From Gemmatimonadota bacterium (lineage in GTDB: Bacteria > Gemmatimonadota > Gemmatimonadetes > Longimicrobiales > Gaopeijiaceae), in assembly GCA_030428885.1 (NCBI GenBank), contig JAUIEJ010000004.1:390098-454097 (forward strand): DNA of 64,000 bases, read 5' to 3'. The notes beneath the pieces were generated by a model that saw only the letters and a list, made by a program, of their open reading frames with translations, had not been told where the DNA came from and searched no databases. Both the position numbers and the translations under genes were made by a program. This document shows, piece by piece, positions 58,714-64,000 of the stretch. The first letter of the stretch is position 1; each line of letters opens with the position of its first letter.

Positions 58714-61622
58714 CCACCCACCCGGGTGGGAGACGACCGGTTGGTCCGGCTGCCGTCGCCGAGCTGGCCCCGCTCGTTGTATCCCCAGCACCACACCTCG
58801 CCGTCGGTGCTGCGCCCGCAGGTGATGGAGCCCCCGGCCAGGAGGGAGGTGAAGCGAAGCTCCCCGGCCACCGGCGTAGGCGTCGCCCGACTCGTGTTCG
58901 AGCCGTCGCCGAGCTGCCCGTGGCGGTTCTGACCCCAGCAGAAGACCTGTCCGTCGGTGGTGCGGGCGCAGGTGTGGACCGCGCCGGTCACCACCGAGGC
59001 CACCGGGGGAAGACCGCCCACGGGCGTGGGCCGGAGGGCGGAGTCCAACGTGCCGTTGCCGAGCTGTCCGTTCTGGTTGTTGCCCCAGCAGAAGACCTGT
59101 CCATCCCGGAGGGCGCAGGTGTGGGCGTTCCCCGCCGCCACCTCCTGGAATCCGGCTCCGGCAGCCACGGGCACGGGCGCGAGGCGGTCGACCCGACCGC
59201 CGTCCCCCACCTGGCCGTCGGCATTGAGCCCCCAGCAGTGGATCTGCCCGGAGGGCGTGAGGCCGCAGGTGTGATTCCACCCCGCCACCAGGGTCCGGAA
59301 GCGCAGGGCGGTGGAGACGGCCGCGGGAATCGTCCGGTCGTCCCGGCCGCCGGTGCCCAACTGCCCCGACAGGTTGGCGCCCCAGCACCACGCCTGCCCC
59401 CCGGCGTCCAGACCGCAGGTGTGGCTCACCCCGGCCGACAAGCGGGCGAAGCGCAGGGCGCCTTCCACGGCCACACCCGGCCCGGGAGTCCGGGAGCCGT
59501 CGCCGAGCTGTCCCGACTCGTTGGTGCCCCAGCACCAGGCGGCGCCCGTGTCGTCGAGGCCGCAGGCGTGGGTCACCCCGGCGGCCACGGCCACCACGCC
59601 CCCCACGCCGTCCGAGGCCGAGGTGCCGCCCCGGCAGAAGGGGCGTCCGCCGCCCCCCACGACGCAGACCATGGTGCCTCCCACGTCCCACCCCTGGCGC
59701 ACCACCGTGGGAGCCGGGCCGGCGGGCGCGGGATCGGCCGCCACGGAATCGGCCGCCAGGGAGTCGGGAGCCGTGGAGTCCGGCGCCTCGGAGGGCACGG
59801 CGGCGGTGGCGTTGAAGACCACCCTCACGCCCGAACCCGTCACCCGGGCCACGACCTCCTGCTCCCCGGGCTCGTCGCCCAGCGTCCACCGGGCCACCGC
59901 CCACCCCTCCGTATCGGTGAGGTCCCGGACCGGCACCACCGTGCCGGTTTCGGTGACGAACTCCACCTCGGCTCCCTCCACCGGCTCCCCGTCGTCGTCC
60001 ACCACCCGCACCAGGAGGGCGTCGGAAAGCCGCTCGCCCGGGGCACCGGTCTGATCGTCGCCGTCGACCCCGGCCACCGCCGCCCCGCCGGCGGGCACGG
60101 CCGACACGAGAAACCGGGTCTCCACCTCGGCCGCGTCGGCCACACGGGCCACGATCTCGATGTCCTGGGGCGTCTCGGGGAGGGTCACCCGGGCCGTGGC
60201 CGCTCCGTCGGCGCCCGTCACCACCTCCAGGGGATCGACCCGCGCCTCTCCCGCCACCACCTCGAACGACACGGCGGTCTCGGGAACGGGCACGCCGGCC
60301 GAGTCCAGCACCTGGATCCGGAGCGGTTCGGGGAGATCGGTCCGGATGGGCCCGGACTGGGCGTTTCCGCCTCGGCCCGCCAGGATCCGAGGGCTGCCCG
60401 GCTCGGGGGGAGGAGCCGTATCGGCCGGCGCCGGCCCCGGGACTGGATCGTCCACGCCGGGGTCCCCTACGACCGGGGCCTCGGGGACTTCGCTTCCACG
60501 GCGCGCCAGGAGCTCGCCCAATCCCAGGGGCTGCCACGCCGACGCCAGGAGCACCGCGGCGGCGCCCACCAGGAGCAACACGCGCCCCCGCCCTCCCCCG
60601 GCCTTCTCTCCCCCGGCGCCCGAGGGGGCGCGGCGTGCCGGAGCCCGGCCCGCTCCGGAGACGGCCGCGGGGGCCACCGCCGTGGACGCTCCGGCCCCAC
60701 CCTCTTCGCCGTCGTCCAGGCCCAGGCCGTGGAGGAGGGGATCCATCTCCGGATCCTCCAGCCCCTGGAGGGCCTCGAGCATCTCCTCGGCCGACGCCCA
60801 CCGATCGGCCGGATCCTTCCGGATCGCCCGCTCCACGATGGCGATCATGCGGTCCGACAGATCGGGACGAATCTCCCGGAGCGGGCGGGGGTCCTCCTGC
60901 TTCTGCTTGAAGATGATGCTGTAGATGCTCTCGCCTTCCCACGGGTGGGCGCCCGAGAGCATCTCGTAGGCCACCAGGCCGAGACTGAAGACGTCGGAGC
61001 GGCCGTCCACGTCCTGCCCGTCGATCTGCTCCGGCGCCATGTACGCCGGGGTGCCCAGGGACTCCCCGGGGAGGGTGAGACGGGTGTCCATGTCCCACGG
61101 GCGGGCCACGCCGAAGTCGGCCAACCGGGCCGTCCCCACCTCGTCGTCGATGTAGATGTTCTCGGGCTTCACGTCCCGATGGACGATCCGGCGCCGGTGG
61201 GCGTAGGCCAGGGCCGACGCCACGTCGGCCAGAAACCGCATGGCCCGGCGAGGGGGCAGGGCCCCCGTGTCCTGGAGCAGTTCCTTGAGGTTGCGCCCCG
61301 GGACGTGCTCCATGAGCAGCACCATGCTGCCGTCGCGGAGGTGCCGGGTGCCGTAGAGCTTCACGATGTTGGGGTGCTGGAGCTGAGCCACCAGCTTGGC
61401 CTCGCGGTTCAACCGCGCCATGGCCTCCTCGTCGGCACCGAACGACGAGCGGATCACCTTCACCGCCAGATCGCGATTCAGCTCGTGGTCCCGGACCAGA
61501 TAGACGATGGCCGTGGCCCCGCGACCGAGTTCGCGGATGAGCTCGAACCCGGGACCCAACGCCTCCAGGGCAGCCCGAACCGACTCGGCCCCGCTGGTTT
61601 CCCGCATGCCCTCGTCGGTCAT
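58710..61622 (-). CDS. Receptor-like Ser/Thr kinase with Ig-like and RCC1-repeat extracellular domains
   Basis: A 970-residue membrane kinase. Residues about 25-285 are a complete Hanks-type kinase: GRGATAIVYLV, Lys55 in AVKVI, HRDVKPEN (Asp150), DFGVARP (Asp169), GTPAYMAPEQ. An Ala/Gly-rich linker leads to a single membrane helix (about 347-362). Outside are two or more Ig-like/filamin-type beta domains (about 420-650). Then come six full RCC1-type repeats plus a degenerate first one, each with HTCGL and CWGxNxxGQLGDG, so paired cysteines recur per blade. This predicts a disulfide-rich seven-bladed propeller on the outside coupled to a cytoplasmic kinase. The gene overlaps the PP2C gene (ATGA) and the small membrane protein (GTGA). 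Confidence 0.9.
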   Translation of the reverse strand: MTDEGMRETSGAESVRAALEALGPGFELIRELGRGATAIVYLVRDHELNRDLAVKVIRSSFGADEEAMARLNREAKLVAQLQHPNIVKLYGTRHLRDGSMVLLMEHVPGRNLKELLQDTGALPPRRAMRFLADVASALAYAHRRRIVHRDVKPENIYIDDEVGTARLADFGVARPWDMDTRLTLPGESLGTPAYMAPEQIDGQDVDGRSDVFSLGLVAYEMLSGAHPWEGESIYSIIFKQKQEDPRPLREIRPDLSDRMIAIVERAIRKDPADRWASAEEMLEALQGLEDPEMDPLLHGLGLDDGEEGGAGASTAVAPAAVSGAGRAPARRAPSGAGGEKAGGGRGRVLLLVGAAAVLLASAWQPLGLGELLARRGSEVPEAPVVGDPGVDDPVPGPAPADTAPPPEPGSPRILAGRGGNAQSGPIRTDLPEPLRIQVLDSAGVPVPETAVSFEVVAGEARVDPLEVVTGADGAATARVTLPETPQDIEIVARVADAAEVETRFLVSAVPAGGAAVAGVDGDDQTGAPGERLSDALLVRVVDDDGEPVEGAEVEFVTETGTVVPVRDLTDTEGWAVARWTLGDEPGEQEVVARVTGSGVRVVFNATAAVPSEAPDSTAPDSLAADSVAADPAPAGPAPTVVRQGWDVGGTMVCVVGGGGRPFCRGGTSASDGVGGVVAVAAGVTHACGLDDTGAAWCWGTNESGQLGDGSRTPGPGVAVEGALRFARLSAGVSHTCGLDAGGQAWCWGANLSGQLGTGGRDDRTIPAAVSTALRFRTLVAGWNHTCGLTPSGQIHCWGLNADGQVGDGGRVDRLAPVPVAAGAGFQEVAAGNAHTCALRDGQVFCWGNNQNGQLGNGTLDSALRPTPVGGLPPVASVVTGAVHTCARTTDGQVFCWGQNRHGQLGDGSNTSRATPTPVAGELRFTSLLAGGSITCGRSTDGEVWCWGYNERGQLGDGSRTNRSSPTRVGG

Positions 61623-62518
61623 CGCATCGCCACGAACCAGGTCGCCGCCGCCGCCACCACGGTCAGCAGCCCCACCCAACCCAGGGCCTTCCACAACCGT
61701 CGACCACCGTGACGGGCCCGGACCGGACTCCGCTCCATGAGGATCCGGGGATCCCAGGTGGGACCGGAGCGCCGGAGCGCCGCGGGCTGCACTCCCCGTG
61801 TGCGGGACGGCCGATGGAGGATCACCGCCGACACGTTGTCCTCGCTGCCCGCATCCAGGGCCAGCGTCAGAAGGCGATCCACCGCCGCTTCGGGGTCGTC
61901 GAGCCGCTGGCTCCACGCCTCGAGGCGGTCGTCGGGGATCACGCCGTGGACGCCGTCACTGCACAGCAGAAGGCTCTCGCCGTCGTCCATGTCGAAGGGG
62001 CCGAAGAGATCCACCTCGATGGACGGCTGGGTGCCCAGGGCCCGGGTGAGGGCCCCGGCCCACCGACCGGGAACCACGCCCTCGCCCGACGCTCCGGCCT
62101 GGCGCGCCTGCTCGGCGTGGGTGTGGTCGATGGAGATCCGGCGCAGACCGAGGGGCGTGAGGCGGTAGGCCCGGCTGTCGCCGACGTTGGCCACCGTGAC
62201 TCGATGGCCCACGGCGTGGGCCGCCACCAGCGTCGTGCCCATGCTGCGCCCCTGGGCCTTCTGGTGCACGGCGGCGTTGGCCTGCTTCACCGCCTCCTCC
62301 AGGCTGCACCCCCGGGTCATGGCGTTGCGGAGAGCCTCCAGGGCCGTGCGGCTCGCCACGTCGCCCAACTCCAGCCCGCCCATGCCGTCGGCCACGGCGA
62401 TGACCAGCGCCCCCGTGGAGAGGCGCATGGAGAGGACCGAGTCCTCATTGCCGTCGCGACGTCCCGCGTCGGTGCGCAGGGCGACGTGCCAACCGTTGGT
62501 GGTGGGTCCTACCGTCAC
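61619..62518 (-). CDS. PP2C-family Ser/Thr protein phosphatase with a C-terminal membrane helix
   Basis: A 299-residue phosphatase. The metal-binding motifs are RTDAGRRDGNEDSV, AVADGMGGLELGDVAS, GTTLVAAHAV, VANVGDSRAYRL, LLLCSDGVHGV and GSEDNVSAVIL, the full PPM set. A membrane helix (LGWVGLLTVVAAAATWFVA) ends the protein, so the catalytic domain is cytoplasmic and membrane-tethered. It should reverse phosphorylation by the adjacent kinase. The GTG start overlaps the FHA gene stop and its own stop overlaps the kinase ATG, fixing a 1:1:1 operon. Confidence 0.95.
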   Translation of the reverse strand: MTVGPTTNGWHVALRTDAGRRDGNEDSVLSMRLSTGALVIAVADGMGGLELGDVASRTALEALRNAMTRGCSLEEAVKQANAAVHQKAQGRSMGTTLVAAHAVGHRVTVANVGDSRAYRLTPLGLRRISIDHTHAEQARQAGASGEGVVPGRWAGALTRALGTQPSIEVDLFGPFDMDDGESLLLCSDGVHGVIPDDRLEAWSQRLDDPEAAVDRLLTLALDAGSEDNVSAVILHRPSRTRGVQPAALRRSGPTWDPRILMERSPVRARHGGRRLWKALGWVGLLTVVAAAATWFVAMR

Positions 62519-63252
62519 GGCATTCGGAAGTGGAAGCTCGCGTCTCCCAGTCGGACCTCGTCGCCCGACTGGAGTTCCCAGGGTTCAGCACCCACCGGCA
62601 GCGCCTCGCCATTCACGTGGACCGGGTGGCTGTCCACCAGGCTCTCGATCCGCCACCGCCGATCCACGAACGACATGCGTGCATGGCGATCGTGGACCGA
62701 AGGATGATTCACCGTGATGTGGTCCGGAGGTTCCCCGTCGGCCCATCCGAGGGTCACCACGGCGTCCCGCCCCGAGGGGCGCACGAAGCGAATCTCCTCC
62801 CGAACGATGTCCGGGTCCAGAGGCTGGAGACGCCCGGGAAGCAACTGAAGAGTCGCACGGTACAGGGGCCCCGGTCCATGGCCGGCATCGGGCGGGGGCG
62901 CGGACGCATGTTCGGGTTCGGGAGACGGCTCCGCTTCGACCGGTTCGTCGACGGTGAGATCGGGGGGCTCCCACCCACCGTCGGGGTCCGGGAGCACGGG
63001 AACGGGCATCTCACGGCGCGGGGGAGCGTCGCTTCCGGCCCTCCGTGTCACCGGGGGCCGAAACACCGTGGCGTCGGGCTCCTTCCGGGGCGTGCCGTTG
63101 CGTTCGGTCCGGCGCAGCCGGTCCATCATGCGCTGGAAGACCGAACGTTCCGGTGGTGCGTCTCCCCAGACGAACACACGGGACCGCGTGCCCGGCGTCG
63201 CCGGCGGCCCCTCTCCGGTCCCCCTGGGACCGTCGTCGTTGCGTGCGCCCAT
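62515..63252 (-). CDS. FHA-domain protein
   Basis: A 245-residue cytoplasmic protein, first in the kinase operon. The N-terminal 130 residues are disordered, rich in Pro, Arg and Glu, with many Ser/Thr (TERNGTPRKEPDATVF). The C-terminal about 100 residues form an FHA-type phosphothreonine-binding fold: HITVNHPSVHDRHARMSF, WRIESLVDSHPVHVNGEAL and ELQSGDEVRLGDASFHF. The Ser-x-x-His and Asn positions that hold phosphothreonine are present. It probably recruits phosphorylated proteins to, or is itself a substrate of, the downstream kinase. The ATG at 63250-63252 has no strong Shine-Dalgarno. Confidence 0.88.
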   Translation of the reverse strand: MGARNDDGPRGTGEGPPATPGTRSRVFVWGDAPPERSVFQRMMDRLRRTERNGTPRKEPDATVFRPPVTRRAGSDAPPRREMPVPVLPDPDGGWEPPDLTVDEPVEAEPSPEPEHASAPPPDAGHGPGPLYRATLQLLPGRLQPLDPDIVREEIRFVRPSGRDAVVTLGWADGEPPDHITVNHPSVHDRHARMSFVDRRWRIESLVDSHPVHVNGEALPVGAEPWELQSGDEVRLGDASFHFRMP

Positions 63253-63346
63253 CTGAGATCGCCCCTCGAAGGTGTGCCCCGTCCTCTAATCGTACACGTT
63301 CCGCGCACGTTTCGCGCCGTTGGACCCCGGGAAAGGGCCCGGAATG

Positions 63347-64000
63347 CTACGGGCGCCGGGGCGACGGGGGCTGTTCGGGAGTCTCGGGTCGGGGCCCCGG
63401 AGTCGAGACCTCCGGAGCGGGCACGGGTACGGGGGTCGACACGGAGGTGACGCTGGTCGCCACGTCGTTGCCCGGCGTGGGATCGCTCGTGGACCCCGTC
63501 ACGGTGACGGTGTTGGCAATGGGGCCCGACGTGCCGCCCCCGATGTCCACGACGACGTCGTACGTCACCGCCGGCGCGCCCGGAGCCACCGAGGCCAGGG
63601 CGGGCCAGGTCACCACACCCCCACTGTGGACGCCGCCTCCCGTGGCCGACACGAACGTCACGCCTGCGGGAAGGGTGTCGGCCACCACCACGGAGGTGGC
63701 CGTACTGGGACCGGTGTTGGACACGGATACCGTCAGGGTGATCTGGGACCCCGCCGAGGCCGTGGCGGGCGCCGTGGCTCCCGCCACGAGGTCGGCCACC
63801 GCGGACAGGGCGGTGGTGACGGCGCTGCGATCGTTGGCCGTGGCCGGGTCGGCGGTGGTGGCGGCCACCCGGGCCCGGTTGTCCAGCGAGCCCGTGGCCG
63901 TGGCCGGGATCGTGGCGCTCACCGTGTAGACCGGCGTGGAAGCTCCCGACGCCAGCGTCCCCACGGTCCACGTCACCACGTTGCCCGCCACGACGCCGCC
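63347..64000 (-). CDS. DUF11-repeat surface protein (N-terminal part beyond window)
   Basis: At least 217 residues of an open frame that continues past the window edge. It contains one full DUF11 repeat (ADLVAGATAPATASAGSQ, LTVSVSNTGPSTATSVVVAD, LPAGVTFVSATGGGVHSGG, VVTWPALASVAPGAPAVTYD) and the end of the preceding repeat (VVTWTVGTLASGAS). The C-terminus is a short Pro/Thr-rich tail (PVPVPAPEVSTPG, PRPETPEQPP) without a sorting signal. Such repeats form Ig-like modules in large secreted or surface proteins. The gene is upstream of the FHA operon and separated from it by 94 bp. Confidence 0.85.
   Translation of the reverse strand, partial: GGVVAGNVVTWTVGTLASGASTPVYTVSATIPATATGSLDNRARVAATTADPATANDRSAVTTALSAVADLVAGATAPATASAGSQITLTVSVSNTGPSTATSVVVADTLPAGVTFVSATGGGVHSGGVVTWPALASVAPGAPAVTYDVVVDIGGGTSGPIANTVTVTGSTSDPTPGNDVATSVTSVSTPVPVPAPEVSTPGPRPETPEQPPSPRRP

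Noticed and set aside
1..64000. tRNA, rRNA, CRISPR array or riboswitch
   Set aside because: Intergenic gaps are short (the longest about 240 bp) and none shows a cloverleaf, repeat-spacer pattern or known aptamer core that I could recognise by eye.

Overview
The window is GC-rich (far above 60% by eye), densely coded bacterial DNA. It carries 58 protein-coding loci (57 genes and one broken gene) and no rRNA, tRNA, CRISPR array, insertion sequence or prophage that I can see. The gene content suggests a Gram-negative member of Gemmatimonadota or a close relative. It has a TonB-dependent receptor with a DUF4249 lipoprotein, an orphan FtsX-type permease preceded by a PadR regulator, secreted six-bladed propellers with a GPGE(F/Y) motif, M56/BlaI pairs, an HExxHxxGxxH lipoprotein peptidase, and Ser/Thr kinases with large extracellular parts. 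The phylum is inferred from style of content, since no marker such as 16S is present.

Layout. 1-6.8 kb: arginine decarboxylase (minus), then DUF2177 / VOC / YWTD-propeller lipoprotein (plus), a TonB-like protein, heme o synthase and a DmpA-type peptidase. 6.8-10.3 kb: minus-strand operon of dCMP deaminase, class V aminotransferase and a membrane-anchored MutS-like ATPase. 10.5-11.8 kb: two paralogous receiver proteins. 11.8-15.8 kb: TypA/BipA, then an M56 sensor peptidase with its BlaI repressor and a strong inverted repeat. 16-22.4 kb: membrane protein, NmrA-like protein, secreted propeller, histidine kinase/response regulator pair, two secreted proteins. 22.6-25.7 kb: PadR regulator and ADOP permease. 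25.7-30 kb: an accessory-looking stretch with a vapC remnant and its intact antitoxin, a ParD/ParE pair whose toxin gene overlaps a propeller gene, and a large unrecognised secreted protein. 30-35.8 kb: PQQ-type propeller, LytTR membrane regulator, GH13 lipoprotein and small lipoproteins. 35.9-41.1 kb (minus): gamma-glutamyltransferase, D-aminoacylase-like amidohydrolase, aquaporin and a deoxyhypusine-synthase-like enzyme. 41.2-49.4 kb: ABC-class ATPase with a coupled glycosidase-like protein, ApaG, and a DtxR-uridine kinase-hybrid kinase operon. 49.4-55.7 kb: TonB receptor/DUF4249, HDAC-like deacetylase, D-cysteine desulfhydrase-like enzyme, cytochrome c lipoprotein. 55.7-63.3 kb (minus): FHA, PP2C phosphatase, receptor-like Ser/Thr kinase with RCC1 repeats, a small membrane protein and a metalloprotease. 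The window ends in a DUF11-repeat protein cut by the edge.

Genes are packed in short operons whose members usually overlap by 4 bp (ATGA or GTGA) or 1 bp (TGATG), and overlapped downstream genes often start with GTG. The most distinctive systems are the FHA-phosphatase-RCC1 kinase module, the DHS-like enzyme with an intact catalytic lysine in an apparent bacterium, the tandem receivers of which one carries a DUF1579-like output domain, and the decayed VapBC locus. I could run no database searches; family names come from motif recognition.
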